A DNA stretch of 64,000 nt, from contig NZ_LMWH01000228.1 of assembly GCF_001507435.1 (NCBI RefSeq), forward strand, positions 124,001-188,000, read 5' to 3'. The notes beneath the pieces are model-generated. The model was not told the origin of the DNA and did no database searches. It was given only the letters and a program-made list of their open reading frames with translations. Position 1 is the stretch's first letter, and every line of letters begins with the position of its first letter. Position numbers and translations under genes: made by a program. The stretch comes from Streptomyces sp. NRRL F-5122. Its GTDB lineage: Bacteria > Actinomycetota > Actinomycetes > Streptomycetales > Streptomycetaceae. Shown here piece by piece: positions 42,213 to 50,609 of the stretch.

Positions 42213-43220
42213 ATGAGACCGCCGACCATCCGCGATGTGGCCGAACGGGCCGGGGTGTCCAAGTCGCTGGTCTCCCTGGTGCTGCGCGGCTCCGACCAGG
42301 TACGCCCGGAGAAGCGGCGGGCCGTGCTGGCCGCCGTCGAGGAACTGGGCTACCGCCCCAACGCCGCCGCGCGCAGCCTCAGCGAGCGGCGCACCCGCAC
42401 CGTCGGCGTCCTGCTGAACGACATGCGCAACCCCTGGTTCGTGGAACTGCTCGACGGCCTCAACTCCCTGCTGCACGACAACGGTCTGCACACTCTGCTG
42501 GCCGACGGACATCTCAACCGGCGTCTCGGCGAGGACCTCACCCGCACCTTCACCGACCTACGGGTCGACGGACTGATCGCCGTCGGCACACTCCCGCCCT
42601 CCGAGGCACTGCGCACGGCGGCGGCCCGTGTCCCCACCGTCGTCGCGGGCGCCCGGGAGCCGGAGCTGCCGTCGGTCGACATCGTCGCGGGCGACGACGA
42701 GCGGGGCGCCCGTCTCGCGACAGAGCACCTCATCGGCCTCGGACACCACCGGATCGCGCACATCGCCGGGCAGGGGGTGGTCGGCGCACTGCGGCGGCGC
42801 GGCTTCGAGGGTGTCATGCGTGAACACGGTCTCGCGGACACGGCCGTGGTCGAGCAGGGCGATCTGACGGAGGAGGGCGGCTACCGGGCCGCGGTGCGCC
42901 TCCTCAGCGGCCGTGAACGCCCCACCGCCGTCCTCGCGTTCAACGACATAGCGTGTGTCGGCGCCCTGTCCGCGGCCGAGGAGCTCGGACTCCGGGTACC
43001 GCGCGACCTCTCCCTCGTCGGGTACGACAACACCTATCTCTCCCGCCTGCGCCACCTGTGGCTCACCACGGTGGACAACGGCAGTCACGACGTCGGGCGC
43101 CGCGCCGCCCAGTGCCTGCTCGACCGCATCACCGACCCCGCCCGCCCGGCCGAACTGCTGCTCAGGCCCCCCTCCTTGGAGATCAGGGGCACCACGGCGG
43201 CACCGGGGACGGGGGCCTGA
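42213..43220 (+). CDS. LacI family transcriptional regulator
   Basis: The protein has 335 residues. The helix-turn-helix TIRDVAERAGVSKSLVSLVL lies at residues 5-24 with the hinge PNAAARSLSERRT, followed by a periplasmic-binding-protein-like effector domain (VGVLLNDMRNPWFVELLDGL, VLAFNDIACVGALSAAEELG, LSLVGYDNTYLSRL). The ATG has no real ribosome site; O2 sits directly in front of it, suggesting autoregulation. Likely controls the divergent dehydrogenase. Confidence 0.9.
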   Translation: MRPPTIRDVAERAGVSKSLVSLVLRGSDQVRPEKRRAVLAAVEELGYRPNAAARSLSERRTRTVGVLLNDMRNPWFVELLDGLNSLLHDNGLHTLLADGHLNRRLGEDLTRTFTDLRVDGLIAVGTLPPSEALRTAAARVPTVVAGAREPELPSVDIVAGDDERGARLATEHLIGLGHHRIAHIAGQGVVGALRRRGFEGVMREHGLADTAVVEQGDLTEEGGYRAAVRLLSGRERPTAVLAFNDIACVGALSAAEELGLRVPRDLSLVGYDNTYLSRLRHLWLTTVDNGSHDVGRRAAQCLLDRITDPARPAELLLRPPSLEIRGTTAAPGTGA

Positions 43221-43301
43221 CGAAGCCCGTGGGCGGGGCGGGCGCTGTGGTATCAACTCCGCCCCGTCTCGGACGCCGTGTCCGGTCGGCTGCTCCCCGG
43301 C

Positions 43302-44729
43302 TCAGGCCTGCCGCCCCGCGACGATCCACTTCGACGGCAGCTCGGTGCGTGTGCCGTCCGCCGAGCGCTCCGTGGTGAGCAGCGGAAGGTCACCGCTCGC
43401 CAGAACATCGAGACCGGCCGAACGCAGGTACTCCGGCACCGCCGCATCGGCCACCTCTCCGGGCGCGATGCCGTGCCGGAAGACGGCGGCGAGCTTGGCG
43501 GGCGGCCCCTCGGCGCTCCGGGCCAGACCCTTGAGCACATGTCCGGCCGCTTCGGCGAGTTCGACGAGGAAGAGCCGGCCGCGCTCCCCCACCAGGGTCG
43601 CGATACCGTCGACGAGCGACTGCCGGTCGTCGGGCTCGCACTGGTGGAGCACACCACGCATATAGACGTTGGTGTCGCCCAGTTCGGCGTGCAACGTCTC
43701 CGCCTCGCTCTTCTCGGCGGCGTCCATGGTGGTCGTGTCCGGCACTCCCTCGGCGAACCCCTCACCGGCCACGACCTGTTCTCTCAGATACGTGCCCGCC
43801 ACATCGGTGAAGCGGGGCACCACGGCCCTGCTGACCTCGATGATCGTCTGCGCCAGATCGAGCGAGGTGCCTATTCTCCCGCTGACCTCGTTGAGGAACT
43901 CAAGGCGCTCACGCACCGCGACGTACTCGAGGTCCTCGCCGTCGTGCAGAAGATCCTCCGGCACCGGACGCGCGGACGCCGCGACGCGGGCGGCCTCCGC
44001 GCGGCGCGCCCTGCGCCCCGCGCGCCGGGGCACACCCCAGTCGGGGGTGACGGGCACCCGGTCGTACCTGCTGAACTCCAGTACCGGGTAACCCAGTTCG
44101 AGGACCTGGGCGACGATGCGGGCGCTCTCGCCGACGCTCATGCTGGGCATGATCTCGGGCAGTCTGCGGGCGAGTTCCTCGGCTCCGGGGAAATCGGTGT
44201 GCAGGGCGAATCCGGGGGCGACGGACTCGACCGCCGCTCCGCCTTCCTGGTGCAGCGCGTCCGCGTCTGCGGCCAGCACCAGGAGCCGTTCGGGTCCTGG
44301 CCCCACCAACGGGTAGGCCCACCACAGCACATCCGCTCGGTCCCACCCCACGCCGGGACGGGTCCCCGTGGCGCTTCGCCCGCCCTCGGGCACGAAGAGG
44401 CGGGCCCGTCCCGCGGCCGGGTAGGACAGCCGCCCGTCGAGCGAGGCCTCGAGGTCTGGGCCGAGTCCGTCGTGCGCCACGTACGCGTCTCTCCCGCCAC
44501 TCTCGGGCAGGGCGCCGGAGACGGGGAGCAGATCGACGGCGGGCCGCCCGACCGCGTCCTGCCGGGCCGTGTCGAACAACCGCCGGGCACCACGGCTCCA
44601 GTGCGAGACGAGGCCTTCGCGGTCCACCACGACCACGGCCAGGGGTATTCGGCCGGGTGCGGCGTGCTCCGCCGCCTCGTCGCCGGCCGGCGGGACGGGA
44701 ACCGCATCCGTGTCGGCGCCGTGGTCCAT
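43302..44729 (-). CDS. PAS / SpoIIE-type sensor fragment fused to methyltransferase-like C-terminus
   Basis: The protein has 475 residues. Residues about 30-75 are PAS-like (PLAVVVVDREGLVSHWSRGA). The stretch up to about 333 reads like the sensor part of streptomycete SpoIIE-family phosphatases, including YVAVRERLEFLNEVSGRIGT and TSLDLAQTIIEVSRAVVPRF, but the phosphatase domain is missing. From about 334 the sequence changes to the C-terminal part of a small-molecule methyltransferase (NVYMRGVLHQCEPDDR, RLFLVELAEAAGHVLKGL), without the glycine-rich SAM-binding motif. Start ATG 44729 lies downstream of GGAGAGAGG. Possibly a deletion fusion. Confidence 0.65.
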   Translation of the reverse strand: MDHGADTDAVPVPPAGDEAAEHAAPGRIPLAVVVVDREGLVSHWSRGARRLFDTARQDAVGRPAVDLLPVSGALPESGGRDAYVAHDGLGPDLEASLDGRLSYPAAGRARLFVPEGGRSATGTRPGVGWDRADVLWWAYPLVGPGPERLLVLAADADALHQEGGAAVESVAPGFALHTDFPGAEELARRLPEIMPSMSVGESARIVAQVLELGYPVLEFSRYDRVPVTPDWGVPRRAGRRARRAEAARVAASARPVPEDLLHDGEDLEYVAVRERLEFLNEVSGRIGTSLDLAQTIIEVSRAVVPRFTDVAGTYLREQVVAGEGFAEGVPDTTTMDAAEKSEAETLHAELGDTNVYMRGVLHQCEPDDRQSLVDGIATLVGERGRLFLVELAEAAGHVLKGLARSAEGPPAKLAAVFRHGIAPGEVADAAVPEYLRSAGLDVLASGDLPLLTTERSADGTRTELPSKWIVAGRQA

Positions 44730-44966
44730 GGCCCGCGACCTCTCTCCCACCGCGTCCGCAAGATCTGTACCGCCCGACCACGGTACGGCGCAGTCCGGTT
44801 GCGATGTGTGGCATTGCGCGAATTGAAACCGGGGGCGCCGTCGGTGCGTTCGAGGGGGCGCGGGACCGGGGCGCGCTCGGCGACACCGGGCGGCGGGACC
44901 GGCCGCCGTCGCCGGGTCCCGCCGCCCGCGCCCCTCGGTCCTCGCGCCCCTCGGTCCTCGTGGCCC

Positions 44967-47369
44967 TCAGTCCTCGTGGCCCAGCTGCAGGTCCCGCTCG
45001 GTGCGACCGCCCCCGGCGACCTGCAACACCGTGGCCACCGGCGGGTACCCCGCGGCGATCACCGTGTACTCACCGGACGACAGATCGACAAAACGGAACG
45101 TACCGTCGGCTCCGGTCGTCATCGTGTCGACGACGTTGCCCGCCGCGTCCAGCAGGGTCACCCGGGCGTCCTCCACCGGCCGCCCGTCTCCCGCCCGTAC
45201 CGTGCCGCGCAGCACGGCGCCGCCCGCGAGTTCCACGTCCTGCCGGGTCTCACGCGAGGCCTGCACGGTGACGGGCAGCGCGGCCGGGCGGAACGCGGGC
45301 GCGCTGGCGGCGAGGGTGTACTCGCCGGCCACCAGCTCACTGATGACGTACCCGCCCTCACGCCCGCTGCGGGTGCTCGCGACCACCTCTCCGTGCACGT
45401 TGGTGAGCGTGACCGCGGCATCACGCACGGGCGAGCCGTCGGCCGTGAGCACACTGCCCGCGAGCCGTCCCGCGCCACCGAGCACGACGTCCAGTTCGAC
45501 CGGGCGCTCCCCGACGGTCACGGAGACCGCCTGCGGCTGGTGGCCGCCCGCGGCCGCGATCAGGACGTACGAGCCCGCTCCGGGCGTGGACAGCGCGTAC
45601 CGGCCGTCCTCGCCGCTCGCGCCGCGTCCGATCTGCACTCCCGCGACATCGATGAGGGTGAGCGCGGCGCGCGGCACGACGGTGCCGTCGGGGTGCTGGA
45701 CCGTGCCGCACACGGGCACTCCGGCGGCGTACGGCGAACGTGCCTGCGGGACCTGGGCCGCGGGCTGCTGGTCGGCGGGGGCGTTGTGGGACACCAGTGG
45801 TTTCTCCTTGAGGAAAAAGGCGATGAGCAGGCCGAGGACGATCACCGGCACGAGGTAGAGGAAGATCCTCGGCATGGCGTCGGCGTATGCGGCGATGTAC
45901 ACGTCGCGCACTGCCGGCGGGAGTGCGCGGACGAGCTGCGGGGTGATGGAGTCGGGATCGGGCAGTCCCGCCCCGGCCCGCGGAGTGAGGCGGTCCTCCA
46001 GCGCGTCGGAGAGCCGGCCCGCGAACAGGGTGCCGAAGACGGCGGCACCGACACTGCCGCCGATCTGCCGGAAGTAGTTGTTGGCGCTGGTCGCGGTGCC
46101 GAGGTCGGCGGGGCGCACGGAGTTCTGCACGGCCAGGATCAGCACCGGCATCACCATGCCGATGCCGGTGCCGAGGACCGCCATCCAGATGCTGTACTGC
46201 CAGCGCGGTGTGCCGATCTCCAGCAGGGACAGCAGCCACATGCCGACGGCGGCCAGGGCGCTGCCGAGGAGCGGGAACACCTTGTAGCGGCCGGTGCGGC
46301 TGATGAGTTGGCCGCAGACGATCGAAGCCCCGACGATCCCGGCCATCATCGGCAGCATCAGCAGCCCGGACTCGGTGGCGCTCGCCCCGTCGACCATCTG
46401 CAGGAAGGTGGGCAGATAACTGGCCGCGCCGAACAGCGCGACGCCGACGACCAGCCCCACCAGGGCGGTGATGTTGAAGACGGAGTCCCGGAACAGCCGC
46501 AGCGGGATGAGGGGTTCGACGGCGAACCTCTCGGTGATCAGGAAGAGCACGCTCGCGAGGGCCGCACCGGCGCCCAGGCACAGGATGACCCGGGACCCCC
46601 AGGCGTACTCGGTTCCGCCCCAGCTGCTCAGCAGCACCAGACAGGTCGAGGCGGCGGCCAGCAGCAGTGTGCCGATGACGTCGAGACGGGCCTTCGTGGT
46701 GGGTTTCGGCAGTCTCAGCACGACGGCGACCACGGCCAGGGTGACAAGGCCGAAGGGCACGTTGACGTAGAAGCACCAGCGCCATGAGAGGTGGTCGGTG
46801 AAGTAGCCGCCGAGAAGGGGCCCGGCAACGGACGCGAGACCGAAGGCCGCACCGATGATGCCCATGTAGCGGCCGCGTTCGCGGGGCGGCACGATGTCGG
46901 CCATGATCGCCTGCACACCGATCATCAGTCCGCCCGCGCCGACACCCTGGACGGCGCGGAAGGCGATCAGCTGGTCCATGCTCTGCGCCCGTCCCGCGAG
47001 TGCCGAGCCGATGACGAAGACGCCGATCGCGAACTGGAAGACCCCCTTGCGGCCGAAGAGGTCGCCGCACTTGCCGTAGACCGGCAGCCCCACGGTGGAG
47101 GTCAGCAGGTACGCGGTGATCGCCCAGGACATCCGGTCGAGGCCGTGCAGCTCACCGACGATCTTCGGGAGCGCGGTGGCCACGATCATCTGGTCGAGGG
47201 CGGCCAGCAGCAGTGCGAGCATGAGCCCGACGAAGATCAGCCGCACCCGGCGAGGGCTGAGCGCCTCCACGGGTCCCACGGGTGCCTCGACCGGAGCACG
47301 GGGCGCGTCCGGGACCACGGGCGGTACGACCCGCTCGCTGTCCACGTGCACCGCAGTCGTCCCGCCCAC
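44967..47369 (-). CDS. DHA2-type MFS transporter with three carboxypeptidase-regulatory-like repeats
   Basis: The protein has 800 residues. Residues about 40-530 form a 14-helix EmrB/QacA-like drug:proton antiporter ([60 protein letters not shown]). Residues about 548-800 are three tandem repeats of about 83 residues, each with the prealbumin-like carboxypeptidase-regulatory pattern ([38 protein letters not shown]). GTG 47369 follows AGGGGAG. Substrate unknown. The fused tail is unusual for an MFS protein. Confidence 0.88.
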   Translation of the reverse strand: MGGTTAVHVDSERVVPPVVPDAPRAPVEAPVGPVEALSPRRVRLIFVGLMLALLLAALDQMIVATALPKIVGELHGLDRMSWAITAYLLTSTVGLPVYGKCGDLFGRKGVFQFAIGVFVIGSALAGRAQSMDQLIAFRAVQGVGAGGLMIGVQAIMADIVPPRERGRYMGIIGAAFGLASVAGPLLGGYFTDHLSWRWCFYVNVPFGLVTLAVVAVVLRLPKPTTKARLDVIGTLLLAAASTCLVLLSSWGGTEYAWGSRVILCLGAGAALASVLFLITERFAVEPLIPLRLFRDSVFNITALVGLVVGVALFGAASYLPTFLQMVDGASATESGLLMLPMMAGIVGASIVCGQLISRTGRYKVFPLLGSALAAVGMWLLSLLEIGTPRWQYSIWMAVLGTGIGMVMPVLILAVQNSVRPADLGTATSANNYFRQIGGSVGAAVFGTLFAGRLSDALEDRLTPRAGAGLPDPDSITPQLVRALPPAVRDVYIAAYADAMPRIFLYLVPVIVLGLLIAFFLKEKPLVSHNAPADQQPAAQVPQARSPYAAGVPVCGTVQHPDGTVVPRAALTLIDVAGVQIGRGASGEDGRYALSTPGAGSYVLIAAAGGHQPQAVSVTVGERPVELDVVLGGAGRLAGSVLTADGSPVRDAAVTLTNVHGEVVASTRSGREGGYVISELVAGEYTLAASAPAFRPAALPVTVQASRETRQDVELAGGAVLRGTVRAGDGRPVEDARVTLLDAAGNVVDTMTTGADGTFRFVDLSSGEYTVIAAGYPPVATVLQVAGGGRTERDLQLGHED

Positions 47370-47670
47370 CTAACCGCTCCCCTCGTCGCGCCTGCGCCGC
47401 CCATTTCTCGCATTGCGCAACAACTGGGATCAAGCGCGACGAGTCACCCGTGAGGTGCGTCGGGAACGGGTATCCGCCGGTCGGAAGCCCTACGGCGTAC
47501 AACCGCGTCACACGAAAAACCACCCGAAACGGTGAGCGCGGACGTCACCCCGGCGACCGCGGAAACGCGCCCCGGAGGCTCGGAAGGCGAGTTCCGCGCC
47601 CCGGAGCGCGCAGGGAGTCATGACGGCGCCCACGGCTCCGTGCCGTGAGCGGCCGGCGCGCTCCCGGGTG
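47370..47670. other. 301-bp gap upstream of the MFS gene
   Basis: Contains the 8-bp palindrome TTGCGCAA (47413-47420) within GCATTGCGCAACAA, 44 bp before the MFS start. A similar GCATTGCGCGAATT lies at 44811-44824 upstream of the PAS chimera. No gene supported. Confidence 0.4.
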
Positions 47671-48114
47671 TCACTTCTCCACTTCGGTGGCGAGCCTGGC
47701 GAGCACCGCGTCGTAGATCCGGCCGAGGCCCTTGGGCGCGAAGGTCTTCTCGAAGAAGCCGCCGATGCCGCCCGCGCCCTTCCAGGTGCTGGTCGCGACG
47801 ACACGGGACCGGCCCTCGCCGGCCGGGGTGACCCGCCAGGTGGTGACCATGGAGGAGTTGCGGTCCTTCTCGACGAGTTCGCCCTCGGTCGGCTCGGTCA
47901 CCTCCAGAAGGCAGTCACGGACGCGCTTGCTGGTGGCCTGGAGCTTCCAGTGGACGAGGGTGCCCTCGCCGTCGCCGCCCTCGCGCACCTCGTACTCGCT
48001 GAACTGCTCGGGGAGCAGCTTCGAGCGGGTGCCGCTGTAGTCGGCGAGTGCGTCGAACACCGTCTCGGCGTCCGCCGCGATGATCCGCTCCGTCGTGGCC
48101 TCGACCTGCGCCAT
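47671..48114 (-). CDS. SRPBCC family protein
   Basis: A 147-residue polyketide-cyclase/dehydrase-like fold: VEATTERIIAADAETVFDAL, then VHWKLQATSKRVRDCLLEVT and a C-terminal helix GGFFEKTFAPKGLGRIYDAV. ATG 48114 follows AGGAAGAGGAAAG. Binds a hydrophobic ligand in related proteins; role unknown. Confidence 0.88.
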   Translation of the reverse strand: MAQVEATTERIIAADAETVFDALADYSGTRSKLLPEQFSEYEVREGGDGEGTLVHWKLQATSKRVRDCLLEVTEPTEGELVEKDRNSSMVTTWRVTPAGEGRSRVVATSTWKGAGGIGGFFEKTFAPKGLGRIYDAVLARLATEVEK

Positions 48115-48227
48115 GACTTTCCTCTTCCTGTACGTGTGATGGGGGGCGTGCGCCATCCCATCACACCCGGCACACGGCTTCTGACGGGACATCCGCTCCG
48201 GGAGGCGCACTCCCCGGCCGGTACCGC

Positions 48228-49133
48228 TCACCGCCTGGGAGAACCCGCCTGAAGGGCGAGCCGTTCCTCGAAGAAGGCGAGGGCGCGCAGGTGGTAGGCA
48301 CGCGCCGTCCGGCCCAGGCTGATGTTGTGGCCCGCGTCCGGTTGACGCTCGACGCGGACGACGGGGGCCTCCGTCAGACGTGCGGTGAGATCGGCGATGT
48401 TGCTCTCGTCGTGCCGCCACCACGCCTCGTGCTCGGCGAAGGTCAGCCGGACCGGGACCCGCACCCGCGGCGCGAGTTCGTCGAACGTCCCCGGCCAGCG
48501 GGCGACTTCGGCCGCCTCACGTTCCGGCATGGGTACCACCGTCGAGCCGATCGAACGGAAGGTGTCCGGCGGATACAGCCGCAGCGGCCCCCAGTTGCGC
48601 TGCCGGTCGGCGCTGGTCGGCATCCGCAGCAGTCCGGCCACCCCCGGGTCGTAGCGGTGCCCGCAGCCGGACACGTCCAGGGCGAGCGGACCGGCCCCGC
48701 GTGCGGCCGTCACCAGGGCAAGCTTGCCCCCGTAGGAGTGCGCCAGCAGGAAGAATCCGGCTCCAGTGGCGTGCTGCTCGGCGAACCGCTCCATGGCCGA
48801 CTCCAGCACGTCGGCCTGTTCGGCGAGGGTCTGCCCGCCGGGCAGCTGCTCCGCGGACAGTCCGTAGCCGGGGCGGTCCACGGCGAGCACCGTGAATCCC
48901 AGGCGCGCCCCCAGCGTGAGCAGGGACAGGTCGGGATGGGCCTGACCGTCGAAGTACCCGGCCGACATGCCGCCACCGTGCAGGGCGACCACGGTGGCGC
49001 GCGGCCGCCCGTCCGGCGGCTCGGCGAGCAGACAGGACAGGGTCACGCCCCCGGCCTGAAGGGTCAGTCGGCGCACCCCCGCGGACAGGGGCTGCGGCGG
49101 TTTCGGTTGCTCCACCACTCTGCTGGGTCGCAT
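48228..49133 (-). CDS. Alpha/beta hydrolase
   Basis: The protein has 301 residues. Oxyanion region VVALHGGGMSAGYFDG, nucleophile Ser in FFLLAHSYGGKLALV near 130, Asp/Glu in LTFAEHEAWW and His in QPDAGHNISLGRTARAYHLR. No signal peptide. Substrate unknown. Confidence 0.88.
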   Translation of the reverse strand: MRPSRVVEQPKPPQPLSAGVRRLTLQAGGVTLSCLLAEPPDGRPRATVVALHGGGMSAGYFDGQAHPDLSLLTLGARLGFTVLAVDRPGYGLSAEQLPGGQTLAEQADVLESAMERFAEQHATGAGFFLLAHSYGGKLALVTAARGAGPLALDVSGCGHRYDPGVAGLLRMPTSADRQRNWGPLRLYPPDTFRSIGSTVVPMPEREAAEVARWPGTFDELAPRVRVPVRLTFAEHEAWWRHDESNIADLTARLTEAPVVRVERQPDAGHNISLGRTARAYHLRALAFFEERLALQAGSPRR

Positions 49134-49297
49134 TCATCCTTTATGTCCCACTGACCGACGTGACGGCGCCGGACGCGCCGACCCCCCGACCCCTGAACAC
49201 ACCGCTCGGAGCACAGACCGGACGGACGAGGAGACGCAGGTCAGGAGCGACCCTCCACAAAATCGAACGAGTAACCGAATCCACATCGCGATCAAGG

Positions 49298-49309
49298 GAA
49301 CAGGTGTTC
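49298..49309. promoter_or_regulatory. LexA (SOS) box-like palindrome
   Basis: GAAC-AGGT-GTTC, a perfect palindromic core fitting the actinobacterial LexA pattern GAAC-RNNY-GTTC. It abuts TATTCT (49310-49315), a good -10 hexamer for the downstream radical SAM gene. Confidence 0.55.
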
Positions 49310-49343
49310 TATTCTGAGTCCAGTGCTACCGAGGAGGCGCCCC

Positions 49344-50393
49344 ATGCGCTGGGACCATCTGGCCGAGAACCCCGCCGCGGCCCGCAACGCCGCACTGTTC
49401 GACGCGGACGCGGTGACGACCCGCACCTTCGACACGCCGGAGTTCCGCGGCATCACCTTCCACGAGGTCAGAGCCCGCTCGATCGTGAACCGGGTACCGG
49501 GTGCCTCGCGTATGCCGTTCGAATGGACGGTCAACCCCTATCGGGGCTGCACGCACGCGTGCGTGTACTGCTTCGCACGCAAGACGCACAGCTACCTGGA
49601 CCTCGACACGGGACTCGGCTTCGACTCCCAGATCGTGGTGAAGGTCAACGCACCGGAGTTGCTGCGTTCCCACCTCGGCTCCCGGCGCTGGCACGGAGAG
49701 CACATCGCGATGGGCACCAACGTCGACTGCTACCAGCGGGCCGAGGGCCGCTACCGGCTGATGCCCGGCATCATCTCGGCCCTGCGCGACCACGCGAATC
49801 CGTTCTCCATCCTCACCAAGGGCACGCTGATCCTGCGCGACCTCGACCTGCTGAAGCAGGCCTCACAGGTCACGGACGTCGGCATCTCCGTCTCCGTCGG
49901 CTTCGTCGACCACGAGTTGTGGCGCACCGTCGAACCGGGCACCCCGGCACCGGAGCGCCGACTGGACGTCGTGCGCGCGCTGGCCGATCAGGGCATCGGC
50001 TGCGGTGTCCTGATGGCCCCGGTGATTCCGTTCCTCGGCGACGAGCCGGCCCAACTGCGCGCCACGGTACGGGCGATCGCCGCCGCCGGCGCGACCTCGG
50101 TGACGCCGCTGGTGCTGCATCTGCGCCCGGGAGCACGCGAGTGGTTCATGGCCTGGCTCGAACAGCACCACCCCTACCTCGTGCGCCGCTACGAACGGCT
50201 GTACGCGGAGGGCGCCTACGCGCCGAAGTGGTACCAGCGCCGCGTCACCCGCCAGGTGCACGAACTGGCCCAGGAGTACGGCATCGGACCGACGCGCCCC
50301 GGGATGCCGCGCAGGATCAGCCGGCCCGAGCCCGAACCCCTCGCGCCGGAAGCGGTGATGCAGACAGGGCCCACCCAGCTGTCGCTCATCTGA
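49344..50393 (+). CDS. Rv2578c-family radical SAM protein
   Basis: The protein has 349 residues; ATG 49344 has GAGGAGG upstream. The iron-sulphur motif is Cys69-x3-Cys73-x2-Cys76 (RGCTHACVYCFARKTH), followed by GTNVDCYQRAEGRYRLMPGI typical of SPL-like/Rv2578c proteins. Reaction unknown; related proteins include spore photoproduct lyase. A LexA-like box in the promoter suggests DNA-damage induction. Confidence 0.9.
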   Translation: MRWDHLAENPAAARNAALFDADAVTTRTFDTPEFRGITFHEVRARSIVNRVPGASRMPFEWTVNPYRGCTHACVYCFARKTHSYLDLDTGLGFDSQIVVKVNAPELLRSHLGSRRWHGEHIAMGTNVDCYQRAEGRYRLMPGIISALRDHANPFSILTKGTLILRDLDLLKQASQVTDVGISVSVGFVDHELWRTVEPGTPAPERRLDVVRALADQGIGCGVLMAPVIPFLGDEPAQLRATVRAIAAAGATSVTPLVLHLRPGAREWFMAWLEQHHPYLVRRYERLYAEGAYAPKWYQRRVTRQVHELAQEYGIGPTRPGMPRRISRPEPEPLAPEAVMQTGPTQLSLI

Positions 50394-50609
50394 CGTCCGA
50401 CCCACCCGTCCGCGGCGGGCGCCCGGACGCGTCCGTACGCTCGCGCAGCCGCACGGCTCCTGACGGTGCTTCAGGGGCATGCGAGCGCATCACGCGGCCC
50501 AATCGGGTCAAGTCTTGCCCGATCATGTTCTTTCTGCCGGGCAATCCGGGACGATGCGGCAGGGACCAGGCATTCGTGGTCCTATCCCCTCCGTCCTGGG
50601 AGGCCTGAC

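Noticed and set aside
43234..43266. CGGGGCGG / CCGCCCCG pair between the lacI-type gene and the PAS chimera as a terminator
   Set aside because: Only 8 bp with a 17-nt loop in GC-rich DNA; could occur by chance.
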